Below are positions 53,137 through 62,334 of a DNA stretch of 64,000 nt, piece after piece; the stretch's first letter is position 1; each line of letters begins with the position of its first letter. The position numbers were made by a program, and so were the translations under genes. The notes below the pieces were generated by a model. The model was not told where the DNA came from, did no database searches, and saw nothing but the letters and a program-made list of their open reading frames with translations. The DNA comes from Geothrix campi (GTDB lineage: Bacteria; Acidobacteriota; Holophagae; Holophagales; Holophagaceae): the NCBI RefSeq assembly GCF_024609265.1, contig NZ_JANHMP010000001.1, forward strand, positions 1,116,001 to 1,180,000, in the 5' to 3' direction.

Positions 53137-55011
53137 TCAGAAATCCAGGTTCTCGGTGATCCGGGTGCCATCCTTCTTGAAGGTCTCGAGGAAGGTGGCG
53201 ATGCGCTTCTCGGCTTCCGCCAGGTGCTCGACCCCGAGGTTCAGGTTGAGCAGATCCACGTACCAGGGGGCCTTGACCTTGCTCTGGACGTAGGCCTGGA
53301 CGATGGTCCGGGCCACGGGGAGGGTGGTGTCCTTGGAATCATCGTGGACATCGCGGTTGCTGGCCTGGCGGAGCTTGGCGTACTCCTCCTCCAGCAGGCG
53401 GGCGAAGAGGACCGGCGTGAAGGCGTCCCCGGCGGCAGTGCCCGTGGCGGCGTCGGCCTCGGTGAAGACGGCCCCCTTGTGGAGCCACTCCCACAGGATC
53501 GACAGCCGGATCTCGCCCGTGGCCATGTCCTCCATGAGGTAGAGCACATCATCGTTGCCGAAGAAGTCCGCGGGCTTCAGCGCGGCGGCCTGGAAGCCCC
53601 GCAGGAAGGCATTGCCGTACTGGAGCGCCACGGAAAGCAGGTCGCGGGCGCCGGCGATGGTGCGGGGCGCCTCCTCCAGCTGCATCAGGCCCGCGGCATC
53701 CTCGGGCCCGTAGGTCAGCGCCGGGAAAGCCCGCCCCATCTGGTTCTCCTGGCCCACCCGCTCCCAGACGGGCCGCACGATGTGCACCATCTTCCAGTGG
53801 GCCACCCACTTGCCGGAGGCACCCTCCCGCTGCTCGCGCTCGGCACCGGCTACGGCGCGCTTCATGCTGGCGGCCACGCCGGCTTCGCTGCCCACGGGGA
53901 TGTTGGGTTCCATGCCGCCCTGCCAGAGGGCGCAGCGCCCGTTCCGGTCCGGTGTGTTCATGGCCCGGCGCACCCGGTCCTCGTAGGTCCGCATGTAGCC
54001 GTAGGTCATGGTGATGGACTGGATGTTGGGATTCACGAACTCGCGATCCCAGGCCAGGGCGTCCGACACGCTGTTGATGTAGTCCCAGCGGCCCGTGTTG
54101 AAGCCCACGAAGTGGGGCGCCAGCGCCGCTCGGATCTCCATGAGCTGGAAGCACTGCTCCAGCTGCTCCACCAGCACGTAGCACTTGATGGTGCCCACGG
54201 GCAGGCCCAGGTGGGCCTCCAGGGCGAGCAGCATGTCGTTCCAGAGGGCTGCGTCTTCGGCGGTCTGGATCTTGGGCAGGTAGAGGACGATGCTGCGGCC
54301 CGCCGCCCGCAATCGCTCGTGGTTGTTCACGACGAAGAGCACCAGGTCCGCGATGGAGGCGGAGAAGCCGTGCCCGGCGCGGCGGAGGTGGCGGTCCTCC
54401 AGGTGGAGGCCCCGGCACCGGTACAGCAGCGTGGTGAAGTCCAGCTGCTGGCGCCAATCGGCGATGATCGGGTTGCCGAAGAACCCCTGGGCCCACTGGT
54501 TCATCTCACCGGCGACCTCCTCGGCCACCTCCAGGAAGAGCGGATCCCGGGCGATGGCGAGCTTCAGGTTGCGGTGGTTGTCCAGCGACATCGTGTCCAC
54601 CTGGCCCAGCGCATCCTCGCCGTCGAACATCCAGCCATCCGCGCCGGACAGCAGGGCGTAGGCCACGTTGCGGATGCCGGAGCGCACATCGGAGCGCGGC
54701 TTGGTGGCGGGCCCCGTGCCCTGGATCCACTGGCGGGTGAGATCGGGCGGGATCACGGCGCCGTCGAAGTTCCCGGCGCGAGCATCGGCCACCTTGATCT
54801 GGGTCCCCGGGATCAGCGCTTCGGGGTCGAGGAAGGCGATGCGCTCGCGCGCCTCCGCACGCTGCTTGCGGCGGGCCGTCCGCGCGGCCATGCGCGCGCG
54901 GCGGCGCTCGTCCAGAGGCGCCAGCACCTCCAGGGCGCGAAGCACCTCCGGCGTGTAGACATCCGGATAGGTGGGCAGAACGGCGTCACGGAATTCGAGG
55001 GTCGTCGTCAT
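53137..55011 (-). CDS. Malate synthase, divergent A-type
   Basis: 624 residues, longer than typical malate synthase A (about 530). Family landmarks: DGWMFDGEDALGQ, YRCRGLHLEDRHL (catalytic Arg), LPVGTIKCYVLVEQLEQCFQLMEI, FVGFNTGRWDYINSV and LMEDMATGEIRLSILWEWLHKGA (catalytic Asp). The segment GKWVAHWKMVHI replaces the usual GxWVAHPGL, and DNHRNLKLAIARD is an insertion-like feature, so it is a divergent branch. It condenses glyoxylate and acetyl-CoA to malate. It is downstream of glycerate kinase on the same strand, which fits glycolate/glyoxylate use. No isocitrate lyase is in the window. Confidence 0.82.
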   Translation of the reverse strand: MTTTLEFRDAVLPTYPDVYTPEVLRALEVLAPLDERRRARMAARTARRKQRAEARERIAFLDPEALIPGTQIKVADARAGNFDGAVIPPDLTRQWIQGTGPATKPRSDVRSGIRNVAYALLSGADGWMFDGEDALGQVDTMSLDNHRNLKLAIARDPLFLEVAEEVAGEMNQWAQGFFGNPIIADWRQQLDFTTLLYRCRGLHLEDRHLRRAGHGFSASIADLVLFVVNNHERLRAAGRSIVLYLPKIQTAEDAALWNDMLLALEAHLGLPVGTIKCYVLVEQLEQCFQLMEIRAALAPHFVGFNTGRWDYINSVSDALAWDREFVNPNIQSITMTYGYMRTYEDRVRRAMNTPDRNGRCALWQGGMEPNIPVGSEAGVAASMKRAVAGAEREQREGASGKWVAHWKMVHIVRPVWERVGQENQMGRAFPALTYGPEDAAGLMQLEEAPRTIAGARDLLSVALQYGNAFLRGFQAAALKPADFFGNDDVLYLMEDMATGEIRLSILWEWLHKGAVFTEADAATGTAAGDAFTPVLFARLLEEEYAKLRQASNRDVHDDSKDTTLPVARTIVQAYVQSKVKAPWYVDLLNLNLGVEHLAEAEKRIATFLETFKKDGTRITENLDF

Positions 55012-55084
55012 GGGAGTCTCCGCTCAGGGGAACTGTAGGGGACAAGTGAAACCATTCTCGCCGATCGGGGGAGGCTACCGGACG

Positions 55085-56230
55085 TCAACCCCGCAGCGCC
55101 ATGCCCACCTTCACGAGGCGGCAGGCCCGAGCGGCCGCGGCCTCCACCAGGGCGGCGCCCTGGCCCATGCAGTCCTCCAGGGTCATGGGCTGGGGCACGG
55201 TGGTGGCCAGGGCGTCAATGCCGTGGCCCAGCACGTCGTCCGCGCCATCGCCCAGCCCGCCGGCGATGCAGATCACCGGTACGCCATGGCGCTTGGCCAC
55301 CGCCGCCACGCCCACGGGGGCCTTGCCCATGGCGGTCTGGAAATCCGTGCGTCCTTCGCCAGTGATGACCAGATCCGCGCCCTGGACCAGGGCCTCGAAG
55401 CCCGTGGTCTCCAACACGATGGCCACGCCGGGCCGCAGGCTGGCCGGCGTGAAGAAGAGCAGGCCCGCTCCCAGGCCGCCGGCGGCGCCGGCCCCGGGAA
55501 GGAGGGCGACCTCCCGGCCCGTGGCGGCGGTGGCCACACTCGCGAAGACGCCCAGGGCCGCGTCCAATTCCTGCACCATGGCCGGCGTGGCGCCCTTCTG
55601 GGGGCCGTAGACCGCCGAGGCGCCCCGTGGGCCGCAGAGGGGATTGTCCACATCGCAGGCCACGAGGACGCTAGCCTGGGCCAGCCGCGGATCCAGGCCC
55701 GAAAGATCAATGCGCGCCAGGCGGGCCAGGGCGGCGCCGCCTTCGAGCAGATCGCGACCCTCGGCATCCAGGAAGCGCACACCCAGGGCCCGGGCCATGC
55801 CCGTCCCGCCATCGTTGGTGGCGCTGCCGCCGATGCCGATGACGAGCTTACGCAAGCCCGCGTCGAGGGCGGCCTTCATCAGCTCGCCCGTGCCGAAGGT
55901 GCTGGCGTTGCGCGGATCGCGGCGGTCCCTGGGAACCAGCGGCAGGCCCGAGGCCGAGGCCATCTCGATGAACGCGGTGGTACCGTCGCCGGAGATACCC
56001 CAGTGGGCGCGAACCGGATCGCCCAGGGGGCCCCGCACGCCCGTGTGCAGGAGCCGCCCACCCGTGGCCGCCACCAGAGCCTCTACCGTGCCCTCGCCAC
56101 CATCGGCGATGGGCACCTTGAGGACTTCCGCCGCCGGGAACACGACATGGATGCCGCGTTCCATGGCCTCGGCCACACCGAGGGCCGACACGCTGCCCTT
56201 GAAGGAATCCGGAGCCACGATGATGCGCAT
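55085..56230 (-). CDS. Glycerate kinase (GlxK/GarK family)
   Basis: 381 residues: MRIIVAPDSFKGSVSALGVAEAMERG at the start (quoted in two parts: MRIIVAPDSFKGS and ALGVAEAMERG), PIADGGEGTVEAL, FIEMASASGLPLVP, STFGTGELMKAALD, IGIGGSATNDGGTGMARALG and VITGEGRTDFQTAMGKAPVGVA. These match the PF02595 family, which phosphorylates glycerate to 2- or 3-phosphoglycerate. It lies 73 nt upstream of malate synthase and 88 nt downstream of the permease, suggesting a glyoxylate-derived carbon route. Confidence 0.95.
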   Translation of the reverse strand: MRIIVAPDSFKGSVSALGVAEAMERGIHVVFPAAEVLKVPIADGGEGTVEALVAATGGRLLHTGVRGPLGDPVRAHWGISGDGTTAFIEMASASGLPLVPRDRRDPRNASTFGTGELMKAALDAGLRKLVIGIGGSATNDGGTGMARALGVRFLDAEGRDLLEGGAALARLARIDLSGLDPRLAQASVLVACDVDNPLCGPRGASAVYGPQKGATPAMVQELDAALGVFASVATAATGREVALLPGAGAAGGLGAGLLFFTPASLRPGVAIVLETTGFEALVQGADLVITGEGRTDFQTAMGKAPVGVAAVAKRHGVPVICIAGGLGDGADDVLGHGIDALATTVPQPMTLEDCMGQGAALVEAAAARACRLVKVGMALRG

Positions 56231-56275
56231 GGGCCCACCTCACATACAGATGTTGCACTCAAAGATTTGAAAAGA

Positions 56276-56303
56276 CCGCCAAGACGCTCACGCGTCTTGG
56301 CGG
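56276..56303 (-). terminator. Rho-independent terminator after the permease
   Basis: Perfect 12-bp stem CCGCCAAGACGC (56276-56287) with 56292-56303 and a 4-base loop. On the minus strand it is followed by TCTTTTCAAATCTTT. It lies between the permease stop and glycerate kinase, so downstream genes depend on read-through or their own promoter. Confidence 0.8.
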
Positions 56304-56318
56304 CTGTCGATCAGCAGG

Positions 56319-57944
56319 TCAGGGCACGAGCCCCGGGAACAGGAACGCGAAGCCGAAGACCATGAGGCCCAGCAGGATCACGTAGGGGATCGTGTACTTG
56401 ATGGTCTGCCGCATGATCAGGCCTTCCTTGCCGGCCAGGCCCACGGCGGTGGCGGCGATGACGATGCTCTGGGGCGAGATCATCTTGCCCGCGGAGGCGC
56501 CCGCGCTGCCGGCCGAGGCCATGAGGATGTCGGACAGGCCCATGCCCTGGGCGGTGAGCTTCTGCAGGTTGCCGAAGAGGGCGTTGGCCGAGGTGTTGCT
56601 GCCCGTGAGGAACACGCCCAGGGTGCCGAAGAGCGGGCTCAGGAATGGATACACGTGCTTGCTCACCAGAGCGACGATGCCGTTGGCCATGGTGGCAACC
56701 ATGGAGATCTGCTTGGTGGCGAGATCGCCGACCACCGCCAGCTTGGTCTTGGGGTCGATGATGGGCAGGGCCATGTTCATCACTTCGGCGATGGCGAGAA
56801 TGCTGGCCACCGCGATGAAGGACGGGATCATCTGCTTGAAGGTCTTGCCGAACTGCTCGCCCATCACGCCGTAGCTGATGCCCATGAAGGGGAAGGCGAT
56901 GAGGCCAGCGATGAGCATGATGGTGCCGGGGCTCTGGAGCCAGGTGAACGCATAGAGCTTGCCGGGGTTGTAGATCTGGGCCTTCAGGAGCACCCACTTC
57001 CAGCCCGGGGCGCTGCCGTTGAAGAGCGGCTTGGTGCTGGGCAGGTTCACGGCGATGACGAGCACGGCCAGTAGCAGGTAGGGCAGCCAGGAGAGGAACA
57101 GTTCCTTCGCATGGAACTCGCGCCGCTCCTCGGTGGCCGGGGCCTCTCCTTCGAAGAGCCAGGGCTGGGCGTGCTTCTGGAAGTTCAGGTAGATGGCGGT
57201 GGCCACGAGGCAGACCAGGCCGGCCAGCACGGAGGTGAGGTCCGCGCCGATGAAGTTGGAGACGAGGAACTCGGTGATGGCGAAGCTCAGGCCCGACACC
57301 AGGATCGTACCCAGGGCGCCCTTGAGACCCTTGGACTTGGACATGGCATACACGGTGGCGAAGGCCATGATCAGCGCCAGGGGCGCCATGAACCGGCCCG
57401 TCATCTGGGAGAGCTTCATCACATCCAGGCCCGTGGTCTTGGCAAGCGTCACGGTGGGGATGGCGAGGGAGCCGAAGGGCACGGGGCCCGTGTTGGCCAC
57501 CAGGCACACCAGCGCCGCCATCATCGGGTTGTAGCCCAGGCCGATGAGGATGCTGGCGGGAATGGCCACCGGGGCGCCGAAGCCGCAGATGCCTTCGAGG
57601 AAGGCGCCGAAGCCGAAGGCGATGAGCAGGGCCTGCGCGCGGCGATCCACGGTGAGGTTCGCCATGGCGCCCTGCATCTTGTCCATCCAGCCGGTGGCTT
57701 TCAGCACGTTGTAGACCACCAGCGCGCCGAAGGGGATGTACATGATCGGGAAGATGCCCGTGAGACCACCCTGGAGGGCCGCCAGCACCGTGACCTTGGC
57801 CGGGAAGTGGAACACGAGAATGGCCGCGAGCACGGTCACCAGCAGGGCGACGGGCGCCACCTTCGCGGCGGGTTTCATCAGCAGCGGGATGCCGATGAGC
57901 AGAACGATGAGGGGCAGCGTGGCTGCGAGGATGCTCAAATACAT
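56319..57944 (-). CDS. lctP: L-lactate/glycolate permease (LctP family)
   Basis: 541-residue polytopic inner-membrane carrier. Landmarks: FPIMYIPFGALVVYNVLKATGWMD, FGFGAFLEGICGFGAPVAIPASIL, LVANTGPVPFGSLAIPTVTLAKTTGLD, FLTGSNTSANALFGNLQ and AGKMISPQSIVIAATAVGL. LctP proteins import lactate, glycolate or related 2-hydroxyacids with protons. The start ATG 57944 has GGAGG 6-7 bases upstream. Neighbouring glycerate kinase and malate synthase suggest that glycolate could be the physiological substrate. The upstream region carries paired FadR-type operators. Confidence 0.95.
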   Translation of the reverse strand: MYLSILAATLPLIVLLIGIPLLMKPAAKVAPVALLVTVLAAILVFHFPAKVTVLAALQGGLTGIFPIMYIPFGALVVYNVLKATGWMDKMQGAMANLTVDRRAQALLIAFGFGAFLEGICGFGAPVAIPASILIGLGYNPMMAALVCLVANTGPVPFGSLAIPTVTLAKTTGLDVMKLSQMTGRFMAPLALIMAFATVYAMSKSKGLKGALGTILVSGLSFAITEFLVSNFIGADLTSVLAGLVCLVATAIYLNFQKHAQPWLFEGEAPATEERREFHAKELFLSWLPYLLLAVLVIAVNLPSTKPLFNGSAPGWKWVLLKAQIYNPGKLYAFTWLQSPGTIMLIAGLIAFPFMGISYGVMGEQFGKTFKQMIPSFIAVASILAIAEVMNMALPIIDPKTKLAVVGDLATKQISMVATMANGIVALVSKHVYPFLSPLFGTLGVFLTGSNTSANALFGNLQKLTAQGMGLSDILMASAGSAGASAGKMISPQSIVIAATAVGLAGKEGLIMRQTIKYTIPYVILLGLMVFGFAFLFPGLVP

Positions 57945-57983
57945 TGTCGACCTCCGAATCGGTTGCAGAACAGTACCGTGCGA

Positions 57984-57994
57984 TGGTCTGACCA
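57984..57994. promoter_or_regulatory. FadR/LldR-type operator 1
   Basis: TGGTCTGACCA matches the GntR-FadR subfamily consensus TNGTNNNACNA exactly. It is 40 nt upstream of the permease ATG. A partner site lies at 58096, with centres 112 bp apart. Confidence 0.5.
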
Positions 57995-58008
57995 CCAAGC
58001 CAAAAACA

Positions 58009-58063
58009 ATTTGTTGCCACCTGGACAGAAATCTAGAGGATCCCGGTCCTTGTGGCAACAAAT
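58009..58063. promoter_or_regulatory. 12-bp inverted repeat in the permease upstream region
   Basis: ATTTGTTGCCAC (58009-58020) is perfectly inverted at 58052-58063 with 31 bp between. It lies between the two FadR-type sites, so it may frame the promoter or form a hairpin in the 5' UTR. Confidence 0.5.
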
Positions 58064-58095
58064 GCTGTGGTGGATTATTCCGGTGCAAATCTGGG

Positions 58096-58106
58096 TGGTT
58101 AGACCA
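58096..58106. promoter_or_regulatory. FadR/LldR-type operator 2
   Basis: TGGTTAGACCA matches TNGTNNNACNA and is followed by CCA like site 1. It lies next to the tricorn stop codon, upstream of the inverted repeat. Confidence 0.5.
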
Positions 58107-58112
58107 CCAGAC

Positions 58113-61100
58113 CTATTTTGTTTTCACGGGGTCCGCCGGCCGCCTAGGCAGGTGCATGGGCTTCTCGGCCATGCGCTTCAGCACCTCCTGCACGCCCCGC
58201 TCCAGCTGGCGGTCGTGGCCCGCGAGCATCGAGACGGGATCGTTCTCCACTTCGATGTCGGGGGACACACCCTCGCCTTCGATGATCCATTCGCCCGTAG
58301 GTGCGTTGGTGCCCGAGCGCGGGACGAACACGCTGCCCCCGTCGATCAGCGGCGTGTTGCCGCCGCCCACGACGCCGCCCCAGGTGCGCTTGCCGATGAG
58401 GGGGCCGAGGCCCGCGAACCGGAAGTAGTAGGGGAAGATGTCGCCATCGCTGGCACTCGTCTCGCTGGTGAGCGCCACCATGGGGCCGTGGAACACGGTG
58501 GACGGATAGGTTGACGGTTCGTCGCTGCCGAAGCCGAACCGCGTGCCCAGCAGCTTCTTGCTGAGGCGCTCGATGATCATCTGGCTGATGTTGCCGCCGC
58601 CGTTGGCGCGGACATCCACGATCAGGCCCTCCTTGCGGATCTGCGGGTAGTACCACTTGATGAACTCATACAGGCCGGGCGCCCCCATGTCGGGAATGTG
58701 GAGGTAGCCCACCTTCCCGCCGCTGAGCTTGTCCACGGTCTCCTTCGAGCGCAGCACGAAGTCCAGGTAGCGCAGGCTGCCGTCGCTCTGGATGGGCTGG
58801 TAGCTGACCTGGCGCGCGCCCTCGAAGGTGGGCTTGCCATTCAACGTCAGCGTCACCGTGAAGGTCTTGTTGCGCAGCAGGCGGTAGGGGCTGTCGTCCG
58901 CCTTCAGTTCCGCGCCGTCGATGGCGAGAATGTAGTCGCCCTCCCGGGCATCCACGCCCACCTCCGTCAGCGGGCTGCGGTACTTGGGTTCCTCGTTGTG
59001 GCCCCGGTAGATGTGGGCCAGCCGGTAGCGGCCCGCCGCGGCATCCAGTTCGATGCGAGCGCCGGGCAGGCCCACCTTGGCGCGCTCGGGCAGGAACTGG
59101 TCGCCCCCCTCGGTGTAGGTGTGGCCGATGTTCAGTTCGGAGATGAGCTCGGTCAGCACGTAGGTCAGGTCCGAGCGGTGCGTGACGTGCTGCAGCCAGG
59201 GGCGGTACTGCTCGCGCAAGGCCTGCCAGTCATAGCCGTGCATGTTCTTCACGTAGAAGAAGTCGCGGAAGCGCCGCCAGGTCTCGTCGTAGACCTCGCG
59301 CCATTCCTCGGCGGGGATGCGGTCCACGAAGAGATCCTTGGTGGAGACCGTCCTCTTCTCCGTGGCCTTGGGCTTGGCATCGATGAGCTGGAACGTGGCC
59401 GTGGGGCCCTGTCCGGCGCGGGCCAGGATCTTGGTGCCGTCCTGGCTCAGTACCCAGCCCTGGGCCTCGGGTAGCAGTTCGCTCTCCTGGCGCTTCTTCA
59501 GATCGAAGATCCAGAGGCTGGCGCCAGCGGGCCGGCGGCCGTTGATTTCGCCGTACACGAAGGGCTGGCCCTTGCTGTAGAGCAGGAAGCCCTTCACCGC
59601 CTCCAGGCCGCCCAGGTTGTCCGCAGGCACGGGCACGCGCACCCCACGCTGCTCGAAGCCATCGAAGTCGATGCGCACGGCCACGGGGGCCTTGGCTTCG
59701 GCCGGCTTGTCGGCCTTCTTGCTATCGTCCTTCTTCTCGCCGTCCTCCTTCTTATCCGGCGCGGCGCCCACCTCATCGCTTTCCGGCGGGAAGGGATGGG
59801 CCACGTCCTTCCGCAGGGCGTAGGCCACCACATCCGTGTTGCGGTTGCCGGCGTAGTCGAACTCAAGGTCGCTGATCTGCGGCGCGTAGTCCCGGCGGCT
59901 GAGGGCGTAGAGATACTTGCCCTCGGGATCCCAGGCGGGCTCGGTGACGGGGAACAACTCGCCGGTCACCCGGTGGAGTTGCTGGTCCGCCAGGCCCCAG
60001 ATCTGGAGGCTGCGCGTGCCATTCAGGTTGGAGAGGGAGAAGGCCAGGAACTGACTGTCCGGCGACCAGGCCAGATCACCCACCCGGCCGAGGGGATCCT
60101 TGGCCGCCTTCACCAGCTTGCGATCGGCCACGCCAAGGACGTAGACGACGCCATCCTTGTCCGTGAAGGCCAGGTGCTTGCCGCCGGGCGCCCAGAGCGG
60201 CGCATTCAGCTGGCCCACCAGGCCCGAGGTCAGCGCCTCGGCCTTCCCCTTGCCATCCTGGGCCACGAGGTAGACCTGATCCTCGCCGCTCATGTCCGAG
60301 ATGAACGCGATCTTCTGGCCGTCCGGTGACCACCGGGCCTGCCGGTCGTGGGCGCCGGAGCTGTTCGTGAGGTTGCGCACGGGGCCCTTCTCGATGGGCA
60401 CCGTGAACACGTCACCCCGGGCCACGAAGAGGGCGCGCTCACCCTTGGGCGACAGGGCGAAGCCTTCGATGTTCTTCTCAACACTGATGCGCGTGGGCCG
60501 GGAGGCGCCGCCATCCGTGGGCACGGCGATGGCGATCCCCTTGTCGCTGCCGTCCTGCGTGTTCATCACGTGCAGCTCGCCGTTCAGCTCGTAGACGATG
60601 CGGGACTGGTGATCACTGGAGGGCCAGCGCACATCCCATGTCTTCTGGAAGGTGAGCTGCTTCACGGCGTCCGTGGCGGGATCCACGGCGTAGAGGTTCA
60701 GCTTGCCGTCGCGGTCCGAGGAGAAATACACCTGGTCGCCAATCCACATGGGATCGCGCTCGGTGCGGGGGCTGGCGGCGATCTTCTTCTGCTGCTTCGT
60801 GGCCAGGTCGAACACGTAGAGATCCTGCGCCCAGCCGCCCTGGTAGCGCTTCCAGTGGCGGAAGTCGCGGAACATGGGCGCGTAGGCGATGCGCTTGCCG
60901 TCCGGCGAGAAGGAGCCGGGCCCGGCCGTGGGCATGGGCAGTTTCGTCGGCAGCCCGCCCTTCAGGCTCACGGTATAGAGGGCCGTGCGGCTCAGCACGC
61001 CATCGCCATCGTTGCCGGCGCGGAACAGCACGCTGGAGCCATCCGGTGTCCAGCCCACCACCTGGTGGTCGTAGCCACCCCGGGGCGGCAGCGGCCCGGC

Positions 61101-61424
61101 GGCAGGATCGTAGGTGAGCTGGCGCGGAATGCCGCCTTCGCTGGGGATGACGTAGACCTGCTCGTCGCCATCGTACTGCCCCGTGAAGGCGATCCATTTG
61201 CCGTCGGGACTGAACTTCGCGAACAGCTCCAGGCCCGGATGAGCCGTCAGCCGCGTAGCCGAACCGCCCGTGGCGGCGGCGGTCCACAGATCTCCTCCGT
61301 AGGTGAACACCACCTTGTCTCCATGAATATCCGGAAAGCGGAGCAACTTTGTCTGGGCCTGCGCGACGCCGGGGCAGGCGAGCGCGAGGGCCAGGCAGCG
61401 GAGGAGAAGGGCGCGTCCAGGCAT
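58113..61424 (-). CDS. Tricorn-type S41 protease
   Basis: 1103 residues with a signal peptide (LALALACPGVAQAQ), so exported, unlike archaeal cytosolic tricorn. An N-terminal beta-propeller (FSPDGKWIAFTG, WSPDGQKIAFIS, WSPDSQFLAFSL repeats, about 30-540) is followed by an acidic/Lys linker (about 555-585), a second beta region, a core with catalytic His in ISELNIGHTYTEGG, a PDZ (GVDAREGDYILAIDG) and the S41 nucleophile region LTSETSASDGDIFPYYF (Ser about 992), with GKRTWGGVVGGG after it. ATG 61424 has a GAGGTG SD 6 bases upstream. It degrades oligopeptides in the periplasm. Divergent from the gene at 61549. Confidence 0.94.
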   Translation of the reverse strand: MPGRALLLRCLALALACPGVAQAQTKLLRFPDIHGDKVVFTYGGDLWTAAATGGSATRLTAHPGLELFAKFSPDGKWIAFTGQYDGDEQVYVIPSEGGIPRQLTYDPAAGPLPPRGGYDHQVVGWTPDGSSVLFRAGNDGDGVLSRTALYTVSLKGGLPTKLPMPTAGPGSFSPDGKRIAYAPMFRDFRHWKRYQGGWAQDLYVFDLATKQQKKIAASPRTERDPMWIGDQVYFSSDRDGKLNLYAVDPATDAVKQLTFQKTWDVRWPSSDHQSRIVYELNGELHVMNTQDGSDKGIAIAVPTDGGASRPTRISVEKNIEGFALSPKGERALFVARGDVFTVPIEKGPVRNLTNSSGAHDRQARWSPDGQKIAFISDMSGEDQVYLVAQDGKGKAEALTSGLVGQLNAPLWAPGGKHLAFTDKDGVVYVLGVADRKLVKAAKDPLGRVGDLAWSPDSQFLAFSLSNLNGTRSLQIWGLADQQLHRVTGELFPVTEPAWDPEGKYLYALSRRDYAPQISDLEFDYAGNRNTDVVAYALRKDVAHPFPPESDEVGAAPDKKEDGEKKDDSKKADKPAEAKAPVAVRIDFDGFEQRGVRVPVPADNLGGLEAVKGFLLYSKGQPFVYGEINGRRPAGASLWIFDLKKRQESELLPEAQGWVLSQDGTKILARAGQGPTATFQLIDAKPKATEKRTVSTKDLFVDRIPAEEWREVYDETWRRFRDFFYVKNMHGYDWQALREQYRPWLQHVTHRSDLTYVLTELISELNIGHTYTEGGDQFLPERAKVGLPGARIELDAAAGRYRLAHIYRGHNEEPKYRSPLTEVGVDAREGDYILAIDGAELKADDSPYRLLRNKTFTVTLTLNGKPTFEGARQVSYQPIQSDGSLRYLDFVLRSKETVDKLSGGKVGYLHIPDMGAPGLYEFIKWYYPQIRKEGLIVDVRANGGGNISQMIIERLSKKLLGTRFGFGSDEPSTYPSTVFHGPMVALTSETSASDGDIFPYYFRFAGLGPLIGKRTWGGVVGGGNTPLIDGGSVFVPRSGTNAPTGEWIIEGEGVSPDIEVENDPVSMLAGHDRQLERGVQEVLKRMAEKPMHLPRRPADPVKTK

Positions 61425-61548
61425 GGGAATCACCTCGATGGTGGAATGGAATGTGTCGCCATAGTATTACGATGTAGATCAACCGGGGCCATCAAAAACC
61501 CGCAGGCCGATGGCCCGGCCCGGCCCAGATCCGCTAGCCTGATTGGCC

Positions 61549-62334
61549 ATGCGCATCCCCTTGACCCTCTGCCTCATGCTCTCCGGCTTTTTGCGGGCAG
61601 AGGAACCGCCCATTGAGGTGAATCCCAACCGGCCAACCTTTGCCAATCCGGCTCTCACCACGCAATCAGGGCTCGCGGAGTTGGAATGGGGTGTCCAGCG
61701 GAGCACCTTCCGCGATGACGGCCCCAGCTTCGGAACACCCACTCTCTTGAAACTGGGCCTGGCGAAGGATCTGGAGCTTCGCCTTGCCTCTCCGGGCTAC
61801 CTGCGCCTGGAACCCGCGGGTGCACCTGCAACCTCGGGGTTGGGTGACTTCAACCTGGGCGTGCAGTGGTGCTACCTCCACGATGGCCTGTTCGGCATGG
61901 ATCAGGCCATCCAGGTGGCCCACACCTTCCCCACTGCATCATCGACTCAGGGCCTCGGCAATGGCGCCCCGATCGACATTCTCACCCTGCTGTTCAGTCG
62001 GGATGCAGGGCCCTACCACATCGATGTGAACCTGCTGGAGTCCTGGATCGGGCTCACTCCTGATTTGGGTGGGGGCCGTGCCACTCAGACCGCAGGCACC
62101 GTTTCCATCACCCGCAACCTCAACGACGCCTGGTCCATCACCGGCGAACTGTACGCCCTGCAGGCCACACCGGTGAATGCGCGCATCGCCTCCAATCTCT
62201 GGGCCGTGGCCTACAAGGTGTCGAAGCGGCTGGTGCTGGATGCGGGCGTGGATGTGGGGCTGACCCAAGGGGCGCCCCGCTACACCCTCTTCGCGGGACT
62301 CACGGTGGGCCTGGGACGCTTCCGCAAGCCATGA
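61549..62334 (+). CDS. Outer-membrane protein, MetA-pathway/transporter-like
   Basis: 261 residues. A signal peptide (LTLCLMLSGFLRAEE) is followed by VNPNRPTFANPALTTQSGLAELEWGVQ, an opening typical of the small beta-barrel transporter family, and amphipathic strands (LKLGLAKDLELRLASPGYL, FNLGVQWCYLHDG, WAVAYKVSKRLVLDAGVDVGL). ATG 61549 was preferred over TTG 61543. Its stop overlaps the xseA start by four bases, an odd pairing for a membrane protein and a nuclease subunit. Function unknown. Confidence 0.75.
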   Translation: MRIPLTLCLMLSGFLRAEEPPIEVNPNRPTFANPALTTQSGLAELEWGVQRSTFRDDGPSFGTPTLLKLGLAKDLELRLASPGYLRLEPAGAPATSGLGDFNLGVQWCYLHDGLFGMDQAIQVAHTFPTASSTQGLGNGAPIDILTLLFSRDAGPYHIDVNLLESWIGLTPDLGGGRATQTAGTVSITRNLNDAWSITGELYALQATPVNARIASNLWAVAYKVSKRLVLDAGVDVGLTQGAPRYTLFAGLTVGLGRFRKP

